Source of the DNA: Craspedostauros australis
Taxonomy: Eukaryota; Bacillariophyta; Bacillariophyceae; Mastogloiales; Achnanthaceae
DNA length: 64,000 nt
Assembly: GCA_026770025.1 (NCBI GenBank)
Contig: JAMXDE010000045.1
Location: 310,001-374,000, forward strand
Direction of reading: 5' to 3'
Part shown: in pieces, positions 48,955-60,000 of the stretch
Layout of the letters: each line of letters opens with the position of its first letter
Position numbering within the stretch: the stretch's first letter is position 1
Position numbers and translations under genes: made by a program
Notes under the pieces: generated by a model
What the model was told of the DNA's origin: nothing
What the model saw: only the letters and a program-made list of their open reading frames with translations
Databases searched by the model: none

Positions 48955-50479
48955 TGCATACAACCGGAAATCTTGCTGTTGCCATCACCTCCAATGAAGC
49001 AGGTGGGTCTGTATTGTTGGATGTGCACCCTTGCATGTGTATCATTGAAATCTTGGTTAAATGTGTCCAGGACGTCGTCGTTCCAAGCACTATACAGTGC
49101 ATGGGTTGATTCTATTCGATAGCACAAGCCTGTGAACAGTTGGACTCAATAGCAGAGTTGATATCATTGTCTTTGTCAATGCCAATCCTAGTGTTGATGT
49201 TTGCATTGTTGATGGCGCTGCGTCATGGTTCACATCAAAGGAACACTTCCGTCCTTGTTTCGTTGTTGGAATTTTGCAAAAACTATTTTTGTCAATTTTC
49301 CACATGAATCGGAATTCTTTGGGAGGTATTTGTGATGAGCCACAACAACGCGAAACAGTTGATAGTCCCATCGCAATGATACCATAAACGTATTGGTCGG
49401 AAAGTCGGAGGAGATACGACAATGATATTTCTCTCTTCGAGGTACTCGTACGCAGATACCGCAAGGAAATAAGTACAGTTTATTTGTTCATGCTGTGGTT
49501 TCTGAGAAATTGTGGAAGTTACCCAAATCCTTGTGCGAAACCAGCCATGCAGTCCCACCACTGAATTGTTGCCTGTCTCAGCACCAGCAACGAGAATCGT
49601 TCCAAGAAGGGAACAGATCGATTGCGTCACACGGTTCCAAATGAGAACGCCAGGGTAACAAAGCTCGGGATAATTCACTCAACCTCCCCTCAATTTGCCC
49701 TTCAACGGGACGGCTTGCTCGCTATGGCGAGATAATTCAATCCCTTTGATTGGCTGGGGTCGCCAGCCGTCACGATGGAAAAGCGAATCGAACCCCTCCA
49801 TCAAGTTTGCTTGTTCGCATTCCTCGATTTTATTGCGATCGCTACAGGAGTCGAACCAATCTAAGCAGGAATTTGTCACGGATGAGTCCTGTGCAGTTCT
49901 GGCCCAAATTGGCCCAAAATGTCAATGTGACACGTACTTGGGGTAAAATAATCCGAATGCGAGAATCCTCTATGGTCACAAGAGTAAATCACGAGCTGCA
50001 TGATATCATATGATAATATTCAAGCGTGAATAAATGTGAATGATCTCGAGTATCAACTGTTCTGTTCATGATGTTGTGTTGGGAGTTCTGTGACACTTAC
50101 AGTCAACGATCACTTCGACCAAGACAAAGAGAACGAGGAAGGTACACGTGAAGGCCCAAATGCAGTTCCTGTTCTCTGATCTCGAGAGCGTTGGGGAAAT
50201 CTGCACAGAAGCTGCCCTCTATCCTCGCTACGACCAGACATACATTGTACAGAGGTCATAGGCAAGCGAAGAGGCGACATCTCTCTCTCTCTGCTTTAGG
50301 GAGACAGAGATGCTGAGTTGTGGGCCTAAAACTTCATTTGTTTGATGTTTGGTGCGTTGATGGTTGTGATCATGTCATCACTCGATCGGTCGACTCTTCG
50401 TTGTGTTTGTTCCTCCATCGACGACGAATAGAACATGAATCAGGCACCAGATTCATGTGGGTGCGTTGGCTGACACGCA
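48955..50479. other. Gene-poor region
   Basis: About 1.5 kb between the Copia remnant and NDUFS8 with no supported gene. It includes a compact self-complementary segment at 49709-49771, given separately, and a perfect B-box-like GGTTCGACTCC on the minus strand at 49858-49848 without a tRNA fold around it. Confidence 0.45.
49709..49771. other. Cloverleaf-like self-complementary segment
   Basis: GACGGCT (49709-49715) pairs with AGCCGTC (49765-49771). Inside are two perfect 5-bp hairpins, CTCGC-TATG-GCGAG (49718-49731) and CAATC-CCTTT-GATTG (49738-49752). An alternative stem GGCTGG/CCAGCC (49752-49768) competes with the outer stem. It is not a canonical tRNA: no TTCRA loop and wrong loop sizes. 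It could be a structured RNA, a degraded tRNA-like sequence or chance. Confidence 0.3.
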
Positions 50480-51671
50480 TCAGCGGTAAAGGAATTCGCT
50501 CATGAGGTTCTTGGCGATCTGCTTCTCCCACTTGTCACCGTTCGAGAGTAGCTTTTCCTTATCGTACAGCAGTTCCTCGTGCGTTTCGGTGGCGAATTCG
50601 AAGTTGGGTCCCTCGACGATGGCATCGACTGGGCAGGCCTCGGCGCAGAATCCGCAGTAGATGCACTTGGTCATGTCAATGTCGTAACGGGTGGTACGGC
50701 GGGCGCCATCCTCGCGGGTCTCAGCCTCGATGGTGATGGCCTGCGCTGGGCAGATGGCTTCGCACAGCTTGCAGGAGATGCAGCGTTCGTCGCCTGTTGG
50801 GTAACGGCGCAGCGCGTGCTCTCCGCGGAACCGAGGAGACAGGTAACCGTGCTCGTACGGGTAATTGATAGTCACCTTCGGCTTGGTGCTGGCCTCCAAG
50901 GCCAAGGAAATACCTCTGACGATTTCGGTCAGGAAGAAGACCTGGGAGGCACGGTCGAAGATGGTCTCGTACGATGTCTGTCATATTAGTACAATACGAT
51001 GCAATCCACACGGATACGAGCAGTGTGCTCAGTGATTCCAGTTGTTGCCATCATTCCCAGGAATGATTCGATTTGATGTCGTTTGATATGTTTCGGCCAG
51101 GCGAATTTCCAGAGGGATGGTGATGCATTTGTATTACATGAATTGGCATATCGATGAAATAGAATAGCAGATGTGTTCGATGTGTAGAAGCAAGTGCATG
51201 GCCAAGATATGTGTGTTGCATTGTATTGCGTTGTGTTGTTGTTTGATGTTCACCGTTCGCAACGTGGGAATGCGCAAGAGCATCAATTGTCATCGCGGCA
51301 AGTTAGCGTTGACAAGGGCAATTCGAGTGAGAAAAGTGTGGCTCCCCTAGATTGTGATGTTCATCTCCAAGTGCAGCACCGCACAAAGTTCATTCCCCAA
51401 CCATGCGTACATCCAACAGTACTGCATGCGCAGACACAGGGTGGCAGCGGCACTACCCAGTTGCGAAAGTCCGGCCCCAATGGTTGCAGCAATGCATGAT
51501 GATGCCGTCATCCCAAGAACTCACCGGAAGAATGTTGTCATCGTCCTTGTCCGCATCTGGAGTGGCGGCCGAACGAGGGGTTGTGGCCAGCGATCGGAAA
51601 GCAAGTGGGCGCATAGCGCGTACTTTCGATGCCGTCGCCCGGCTGGCGGCTGCTGACAGAAGGAGGGCCAT
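50480..51671 (-). CDS. NDUFS8: NADH dehydrogenase (complex I) iron-sulfur subunit NDUFS8, two exons
   Basis: NDUFS8 (TYKY, bacterial NuoI) carries the [4Fe-4S] clusters N6a and N6b in the peripheral arm of mitochondrial complex I. Exon 1 (51671-51525) encodes a transit peptide rich in Ala/Ser/Arg ([20 protein letters not shown]) and an acidic linker. Exon 2 (50977-50480) begins [15 protein letters not shown], then [12 protein letters not shown], the conserved TINYPYEHG and [20 protein letters not shown]. The two cluster motifs are [12 protein letters not shown] and [12 protein letters not shown], and [14 protein letters not shown] and FLYR complete the family pattern. The 547-bp intron has donor GTGAGT, acceptor ATGACAG and a TACTAAT branch-point-like sequence 16 nt before the acceptor, phase 0. 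Total 214 residues, the normal length. A start inside exon 2 would lose the transit peptide. Confidence 0.95.
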
Positions 51672-52285
51672 GGTGGAATTGATTGGGTTGTGAGGAGGAA
51701 CGGCTTTGGCGCATCAACAACACGTTCGTCCATGGTCGATCGCCCATGGTCCTCTGTTGTTGTGTTGTTGCGTCTTGACGCTGCTGGTTGCTGCCCGATC
51801 TTGGTGTTGTTTTTGTCGCTGCGCGAGGCAATCATCCAAGAATTGTACTCGGTCCAATCGCGAGTTCGACTTGTTTGATTACAAGTCTGATTGGGTCTTT
51901 CCAAGAATGACTTGAGTGTGAGCTGAAGTGCAACAACCATTTAATGATTTCAACTCCACACCAACCAAACAAAACATGATGCGAAGATCCAAAACAGAAC
52001 CACAGAACAAACACCACATCAAGAGAGGAGAGACATCCATCGCACACAACAACAAATGAGTGAATGGATGAATGAGGATTGGATCAGACAAGCACATTGA
52101 AATGCACAAGGAAGATGATGGAAGTGGATCAGATGAGAGTAGTCGGCGATATCTGCGACGTCTGCGATACGCAATCGGAGAAGCCACCTCACAACTGTCT
52201 CAACTGTCTCAACTGTCTCAACCACCGATACAGTCCCCACAATAGTCCCCAACATCCTGCTCAGCCCAACACAGTGCCATCCATC
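51672..52285. other. Spacer between divergent genes
   Basis: Shared upstream region of NDUFS8 (minus) and the pseudouridine synthase (plus). It contains a 9-bp tandem repeat at 52192-52222. An upstream in-frame extension of the synthase starts at 52079, but it runs through this repeat and masks the signal peptide. Confidence 0.55.
52192..52222. repeat. 9-bp tandem repeat (caactgtct, 3.4 copies)
   Basis: Three perfect head-to-tail copies plus a partial one, in the presumed 5' UTR or promoter of the pseudouridine synthase gene. Confidence 0.85.
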
Positions 52286-53827
52286 ATGATATGCCCCAGG
52301 CCGTCCCTCACATCACCGTCTGGACTGATACTGGCCGTGATTGCACTATCGATTCTATCATCATCGTCAATCATACCAACACCACGGATCCATGTTCATG
52401 CATTCATCGTCAATGCCTCAACTCGGCACAACCACAACCACAAACTACATCAACATCAACATCAACATCAATCAAGATACTACCACATCCTCACCCTCAA
52501 ACACAGCAACAATGACAGCGACAGTGACAGCGACAGCGACAGCAACAGTGAGATTGATACACAGCCCTCGTACGAGTATCCACCCATTCGACTCAACAAG
52601 ATCTTCAAGGCCACGCACTCCAGAAGAGCTGCCGATCAGCTCGTCAAGGATGGTAGAGTGACAGTCAACGACCAGCCAACAGATGGCTGCATGGTCACAC
52701 CATACGAAGACATCGTCAAGTTGGATGGTCATGTCGTCACAGGATGGGAGTCCATGAATGCCATACAGCCAACACAATCAACACAATCAACACAGCAGGC
52801 ACAATCAGCGCAACAACAACAACCAACAACAACAGCAACAACAGCAACAACAGCAACAACAGCAACAACAGCAACAACAGCAACAACAACAAGAAGGGAA
52901 AGGGAACCTGACATGCAAACGAGAAAGATGATCGAACCACCAACAATGAACAAACCTCCACCCAGGAGATCCAAACAGCAACAAACAAGACAACACCAGC
53001 CACCACCAGCATCGACATCGTCAGCATCGACATCATCATCATCATCTTCTTCTTCTTCTTCATCAACAATAACACCCCCATCACCCACCATGCAACAGTT
53101 CGAATACGTCAAGTACTGGAAGCCAAGAGGCATCGTCTGCACCACAGATCCAGACATCCCAAACAACATCATCGACGAAATCACGATCAACCACGGATAC
53201 AATCCGAAACACAGAGTCTACACAGTCGGTCGTCTCGACAAGGAATCATCCGGTCTCATCCTCCTCACATCCGACGGTCGCCTGCCAAACTCCATCCTGC
53301 GATCGGAACATGCACATACCAAGGTGTATCGCGTCCGAGTCGATCATCAGCTTGAAGAGCGCGATCTGGACAAGCTCCGCAGAGGTGTGATGATCATGAC
53401 CATGTCAGCTCAAGACAGGAAGCGCGGAAAGGCGTTGCGGGCTCGGACGAAACCGTGCGACGTTGAGTATGAACATGTGTATGTAGATAGGTATGGTGCT
53501 ACATACGGTGTACCAGGCGGTGTGCCAGGCAGTGAGTCACACGATGATGCATCGCCGTCGTCATCGTCAATACCGCCCGTGCCGAGCAGGAGGAGGAAGA
53601 GATACGATGTGTGTTACATCACGTTGAAGGAAGGTCGCAATCGTCAGATCCGCAAGATGATGGGCGCACTTGGATTCAGTGTGTTGGAGCTGGAGCGTGT
53701 GGAGTTTGGTCCAATCGACATGCTGGATCTGTCAGGTCCTGGTGATTGGAGGCGGTTGGTTGGTGATGAGCTGTCATCGATCGGCTCGTTGTTGCAAGAG
53801 TCAGCGCAGGAACCAACGCAGCTGTGA
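52286..53827 (+). CDS. RsuA/RluB-family pseudouridine synthase, plastid-targeted
   Basis: Converts uridine to pseudouridine in rRNA. The ATG at 52286 gives a hydrophobic signal peptide (GLILAVIALSILSSSSII) ending in HVHAF, followed by a Ser/His/Asn-rich stretch. Signal peptide, AF at the cleavage site and transit-like region are the bipartite signal for plastid import in diatoms. Next come an S4 RNA-binding domain (IRLNKIFKATHSRRAADQLV, VTVND), a low-complexity Gln/Thr/Ala insert from triplet repeats, and the catalytic domain with VGRLDKESSGLILLTSDGR, where the Asp of GRLD is the nucleophile. The late family motif is KEGRNRQIRKMMGALG. The insert between S4 and catalytic domains (about 120 residues) is unusual. 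Length 513 residues against about 240-290 in bacteria. Likely acts on plastid 16S or 23S rRNA. Confidence 0.9.
   Translation: MICPRPSLTSPSGLILAVIALSILSSSSIIPTPRIHVHAFIVNASTRHNHNHKLHQHQHQHQSRYYHILTLKHSNNDSDSDSDSDSNSEIDTQPSYEYPPIRLNKIFKATHSRRAADQLVKDGRVTVNDQPTDGCMVTPYEDIVKLDGHVVTGWESMNAIQPTQSTQSTQQAQSAQQQQPTTTATTATTATTATTATTATTTRREREPDMQTRKMIEPPTMNKPPPRRSKQQQTRQHQPPPASTSSASTSSSSSSSSSSSTITPPSPTMQQFEYVKYWKPRGIVCTTDPDIPNNIIDEITINHGYNPKHRVYTVGRLDKESSGLILLTSDGRLPNSILRSEHAHTKVYRVRVDHQLEERDLDKLRRGVMIMTMSAQDRKRGKALRARTKPCDVEYEHVYVDRYGATYGVPGGVPGSESHDDASPSSSSIPPVPSRRRKRYDVCYITLKEGRNRQIRKMMGALGFSVLELERVEFGPIDMLDLSGPGDWRRLVGDELSSIGSLLQESAQEPTQL
52811..52893. repeat. (ACA/GCA)n trinucleotide tract in the coding region
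   Basis: CAACAACAA followed by repeated ACAACAGCA units encode the Gln and Thr-Thr-Ala runs of the pseudouridine synthase insert. Confidence 0.85.
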
Positions 53828-54041
53828 GAGGAAACGCAGCCCCTTGAGTTGCTAACGATGCTCAGTGCTCCGCACAACAGCTCACCAGATTCTCCGCGCC
53901 TGCACTCACAAAATCTGCGAATATCACGCAACATCAAATAACATTGAAATTCTATCATGGGATTACTGTCATATTAACTGAACAGCATTGGCCGTGTCAA
54001 CGCTTGGTGTCTCTTCTGTCTCCTGCCATGGGAGCGCATTA

Positions 54042-57000
54042 TCATGCTTCCACTTTGGTGCTTTTCTTCTTTTTCTTTGGCGTCTTTGACTTGCTGGACT
54101 TTGCGGCCGCAGCATCAGACGTGGCTTTCGCCGAAGACGATGATTTCTTCTTCTTTTTCTTTTCGGTGTTGTCGGTTCCGCCATTTGCATCTTCCGTTTG
54201 GGCGTCGAGCTTTGAGCTGGATTTGCTTGATTTCTTCTTCTTTTTCTTCTTGTGCTCCTTGCTCACGTTGTTGTCGTCGCCGGCCGCGGCTACGTCCTTG
54301 CTGGCCTCGTCGTTCGCCTTGTCGGGAGATTTTGTTGATTTCTTCTTTTTCTTCGCCGAATGAGGTTTGCCGGAGCCTTCGCCGTTGCCTTTCTCGTCGC
54401 CTTGGTCGGCTGCGGTTTTCTTCGTTTTCTTGGCCTTGTGCTTTGACTTGCTGGCGGCCTGTTCGTCTTCTCCGGATTTCTTGCTCTTGTGAGACTTCTT
54501 CTTTTTCGTCGTCTTGTGTGCATCCGTCTTCTCTCCCTTGCCGTCGGTTGGGGCAATGGCAACATCCGTTGCCTTATCACCACCGCCGCCGTTGTTGGGT
54601 GTGTTTGTGTGATCCTGGGATTTGGTCTTGCTGCTTGATTTGGTCTTGTGCTTTTTGCCTTTGGGAGACGATGAGATCTGCGGTGCATGTGCCTCGACGT
54701 TGCTGGGCATCTCTTTCTTCTGCTTTTGCTTCGGCGAGCGGGCCCGAATCGACGGATCGGTGCCGTCGACCTGTGCCTTCTTGGCTTTCTGCGTCAGCTC
54801 TGGAGTATTTTCCGCAAGTCCGAGGGGGCTGAACTGGGTGACGGCTTCTGCCTCCGCATTGTGCTTGGCTCCATGCTCACCACCAGCGGCGTCCATCAGA
54901 TCAGCGTCGGAAAGATCGAGGTCGTCATCATTTAATGCGGTTGGATATCCTGGCTTGGCCTCCGCTTGTTTCGGTTTCTTCCCAAACAGCTGGCCGAAGG
55001 CACGCAGTGGATTTCGGCGCGAAGATCTCGATGACATCGAGTCCTCTGTCAGCTCGCTTCGGAAGGATCGTTGGCTTTGATCGTCATCTTCCACCGAGGA
55101 CGGCACACCGCTTCCGTCAGGATGAGGAGTGCTCTCTTCCGCCATCTCGTCGTCTTTCTTGTCCTCATCCTTGTTCTTGTCTTTGTCCTTCTGCTTGTCC
55201 CTATCTTTTTCCTTGCCCTTGTTTTTCTTTCGACGGCGGCCGAAACCGAAGATGGATGCCTTGCTCTTGCCACTAGCCTCCGATTTCTTGCTGCGATTAT
55301 CAGCTTGATCCTTGCCGTCCGACGCTTTGGTCGGCTCCATGTCTTGCCCTTCCGATCCATCAGCAGCGGCGTCCTGAGCTTCCTCGGCGCTGTCTGGTTG
55401 CGGCTTCTTTTTCTTTTGTCGCATTCCACTGAGGAATCCATTGCGCTTCTTCTCCTTCTTGCCGCTCTCCCCATCGTTACTCACGGCCTGCGAGTCGGCT
55501 GTGGCTTCCGCCTGTGGTGATGTATCGGCCTCGCCCTCGCGTTCGTCGTCAGCAGTCTGTCCTTCTCCTTCTTTTGGACCGCGCTTGTTCTTCTTTCCGA
55601 AACCGAAACGTCCTTTGCGCTGTTTTTGCTTTTGATCTTGCTCGGATTGACCGTCACCGTTCACTGGTGGGTCTGCGTCGAGCTCGGTCGAGGCCTGTGC
55701 ATCTTGGCCGCCACCTCCATCGGCAGCATTGGGATCGGTGCCAGCACCTTGCTCGTCGTCCGCGTCCGCGTCGGAGGCGGACTTTTTCTTGTTGGTCATT
55801 CGCTTTCTCACAGCCTTCAGCGGGTTTCGACGCCTGAAGATGCTCTTCTGCGAACGATTATCGTCTGAGTTATCATCCCCACCAGCGTCGGCTTGCTTGT
55901 CCTTGGGCGCCAACTCAGCACTACCATAATGCAATTGCGCATCCTGCTTCGATTCGTCAGCACCATCTCCATCTTGCAACTCCAGACTGGCAGATTGGTC
56001 CTTCCCGCTTGCAGTCTCTTCGTTCTGTTTGCGGTCTTCCGCATCATCCGTGCCTTCAGACTTCTGCCGATTGGTATTCTTCTTCCCGAATCGCCGGCCG
56101 ATGTTCTTCAACGGATTTTTGCGTCGCTTCGAGCTCTTGTGAGACTTGTCATCCGTCGAGTCGCCATCGTCGCCATCGGCTTCGTTGTCGTCCTTCGTCG
56201 CGTTGATCGCATCATTGTCGTTGGAGGCTGAGGCGTCGGCCTTGCCGTCATCGACATCGTTGGTACCGGCGTCTTCGTTCTCGGCCTTTCCTTTCTTCTT
56301 TGCACGTCTTCGCCCTCCAAGCCTCTTTTTCAACCCGCTTCGAAGCCTTCCAAAGCTTCCGACGGATCGGTTGTCATCGGAGTCGTCGTCTTTGGCATCT
56401 CTGTTGCTGGTGTTGTTCTTACTGGTATCTGCGGAAGCCATTTCTCCCATCGCAACATCGCCATCGCCAGCATCAACTTGACGGGCAGATGGATCTCCTT
56501 CGCTGGAAGCCTCATTTCCTTTCGAAGACCCATTCGCATCCCTGTCAACGAAACTACTACCTTTCTCCATCTTTTCCTTCTTCCGTGCTCGCCGGCCACC
56601 GAGCCTCTTCTTGATGCCGCTTCGTAACCTTCCGAAGCTACCAACAGACCGGTTGTCGTCGGAGTCATCATCGTTTCCGTTTTCGCGAGCTTCTGTGCTT
56701 GCGTTCTTTTCGTCGGCATCAGCGTCTACAGTCTTTTCCGCCCCACGATCGGCGGCATCGGCTCCGTTGACTTTTGGATCAGCTTGATTTGCACCCTTGC
56801 TGGCGTCTTCCTCGCCCTTGGAGGATTCGTTGGCATCACTATTAGCGAAGCTGCTGCTCTTCTCCATCTTCTCCTTCTTTCGTGCTCGACGACCACCAAA
56901 TCTCTTCTTCATTCCGCTTCGCAGCCGGCCAAAGCTGCCGACTGATCGATTGTCGTCGGAGTCTTCGTCGTTCTCACGAGCGTCAGCGCTTGCATTCTTC

Positions 57001-60000
57001 TCGTTTGCATCTGCGACTGCAGTCCTTTCCGCCTCGCGATTGGCGGTATCAGCGTCGTTGGTTGAGGGCTCGGCTTCATCTGCATCCTTGTTGGCGCCTC
57101 CCTCACCCTTGGATGACTCATTGGCATCGCTATCGGCGAAGCTGTCACTCTTCTCCATCTTCTCTTTCTTCCTTGCTCGCCGGCCACCGAATCTCTTCTT
57201 GATGCCACTTCGCAATCTACCGAAGCTACCAACAGACCGATTATCGTCGGAGTCATCGTCGTTCTCGTTGTCACGAGCGATCGCGTTGGCGTTCTTGTCG
57301 TTAGCTTCCACATCAGTCGTTTCCACCTCACGATCGGAGGTATCAGCTTTGTTGACCGAAGGGTCAGATTCAGTATTCGAAGGGCCAGCTTGATTTGCAC
57401 TTGGATCTCCAGCTTCATTTCCTTTGGATGATCCATTGGCATCGCTGTCGGCGGAACTGCCACTTCTCTCCATCTTCTCCTTTTCTTTCTTTCGCGACTT
57501 TCGGCCACCGAATCTCTTCTTAATGCCGCTTCGTAGTCTACCGAAGCTGCCGACGGATCGGTTATCATCGGAGTCATCCGCTTGTGTGTCCATCTTGTCA
57601 GAGCTACGGTCTTGGGTATCGTCACTTGCCGTCACAGGAGCGGTACCCTCGCCCTTGCCTTCGCCCTCACCGTCATCCTTGCTACCACTACCGCTGTCAC
57701 CATCATCCGTGTTTGGTTGGCCAGTCGATGGATCAGCTTTGGCGGTGTCTTCAACTCCTCTTGGAGACTCGTTGACATCGTCTTCGTTGAAGCTGGCGCT
57801 GTTTTCTGCTTTCTCTTTCTTTCGTGATTTTCGACCTCCGAATCTCTTCTTGATGCCGCTCCGCAGCCTGCCGAAGCTGCCAACAGATCGGTTGTCGTCG
57901 GAATCATCGTCTGGAGCTTTGTCGGGTTCATTGCTTCGACGGACCTTGCCGTCTTCGTCAGTGTCGTTGAGTTCGCTGGTGCCACCAAGATCATCGGAGC
58001 TTTCGTCGTTGTTGGACACTTCGGCGCCATGCTGGGCATCGTTCTGGGCATCATCCTGAGACTCAGACTTTGTCTTGTTCTTGTTGAATCTCTTACGGAG
58101 GGCCTTGAGTGGATTGCCGCGTTTCTTGGAGGTCTTTTCGGGTGCTGCGTCGTCGTTTTCATCATTGTCATTAAGGTCGACGTCGATGTCATCATCGCCA
58201 TCCTCGTCGGGGACAACCTGACGATCATCGTCGGACACATCCATCGCTTGGCCATCTTTCTTTCCTTCCTGTGGGCCAGTCTTGCTGTCTCCGTCGTTCA
58301 TGTTCGAGTCGGAGCGTTCGGGCTTGGCAGAAGCTTGGTTTTCGACTTCGGCATCATCGTCGCCGGCGCCACCAACACCAGCATCATCGTCGTCGTCGTC
58401 GTCGTCCTGGCCTTCGGATTCTGCTTCCTTTTTCCGTCGCCTCCCGCCAAGTCTTCGACCGAGCTTCTTCAGCGGATTCTTGAGGCGACCAAAGCTGCTC
58501 TGCGATTTGTTGCCGATCGATTCGTCATCATCCTTATCCTCACCATCGCCCTTGGCCTTCTCATCGACGTCGTGGCGATCTTCTTTGTCGGCGCCATCTT
58601 CATCACCATCGGTGATGGTATCATGAGCTTGACTGCCCGAATCTGAAGTGGTTGGTTGGGCAGCGGCTGCGCCTGCATCGGCATCCAGCGCTCTTTCACC
58701 GTCGATCTCATCATCTCCGCCTGTCTCTTCGCCAGAACTAGCAGACTTGTCTTTCTTGCGAAATCTACGCCCGAATGCCTTGAGAGGATTCTTCCGACGC
58801 TTCGCCGGTTCTGATGGATGATCCTCCGCTGTCTCTTCGTCGTCCGTGGCGTTGTCCATGACGTCATCCATGGCGTTGTCGCTCGTATCCATTTCATCGT
58901 CGCCTTCAATTTCATTGGCAAAGCTCTCCTCGAGGCTTTCGTTGCTCAAATCTGGGCCCTCCATTGACGGTTCTTCAGAGGAACCTTCGGCGGAAGATTG
59001 GGCGGCGTTCTTGGTTTTTCGGTTCTTTCGCGAAAACAACCCGCGAAGGCCTCTCCTTTTCTTTTTCTTCTTTGCATCGCCGTCGCCGTCATCGTCATCG
59101 TCACCATCGTCAGCCTTCGCTGCGAGTTCGGCCGGCAGCCCGCCTTCAATAATGCCTTCATCTTCGCTTACCTCTGCCGACGCGCCCAATGCAGCAGATG
59201 TAGCCACACCGCGAGCGCTGGCGCCGGTTTGCAGAGCGAGGCTTCTCCTGCTCTCAAAGGCATCGGCGCCTTCGAGTACAGTCGAGGTCATATCGCTGTC
59301 TATGCTGTCTTCGTCGTCGTCATCTTCGTACTCATCTGAATCTTCTTCGTCATCGTCATCATCATCGTCCTCATCCTCGTCGTCATCTTCCTCATCATCT
59401 GAATCATCTTCGTACTCGGAACTTAACTCCTCCTCCCCGCTGCTATCTTCCAAGTTGTTGCTGCTCGCGTCCGATGCTTTCGATAACCAACCATCGAATT
59501 CGTTGTCGGATGCTGAATCAGTCGTCCAGCCATCATATTGCTTGTCCTTCTGTGACATCAACTGGCTGTCGCCTTCGTCAGTGCCACGAAGACGCACTTC
59601 GACCGATCCATCTTCGCCGTTCTCCTCATCCTCGTCGTCGGTCTCGCTCTCCTCTTCGGACTCCTCGGATTCATCCCCGTCGGAATCTTCGTACTCGGAA
59701 CCTGACTCCTCTTCAGAATCTTCTTCGGTCTCGCCTTCCTCTTCTTCTGATTCCTCTTCAGATTCACTCTCCATACCCGACTCGTCGGATCCCGTCTCCA
59801 CGGCTCCCCCTTCTGGTTTGGCGTCGCCGGCGTCTGTGCTTCTGAGGCTACTTGGCTCCTGCTTGACTGCGCGGGTCTGAGTCTGAGCCTCTTGTTGATC
59901 CTCTGCATTGGCCTTCGGCTCTACCTCACCACTGGTGTTCTTCTCATCGGCTTGGCTGGCTTCACCATCCGATTCAGACGCGCCGTCGCCTTCGCCATCA

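Noticed and set aside
49873..49900. Hammerhead-ribozyme-like CGGATGAGTCC
   Set aside because: The core should read CTGATGA with a matching GAAA after stem II; neither is present.
49848..49915. tRNA gene on the minus strand around the GGTTCGACTCC box
   Set aside because: The T stem has a mismatch, and no matching acceptor strand or D arm is found at the right distance.
52079..52285. Upstream start of the pseudouridine synthase
   Set aside because: It would translate the 9-bp tandem repeat (NCLNCLNCLN) and place the signal peptide inside the protein.
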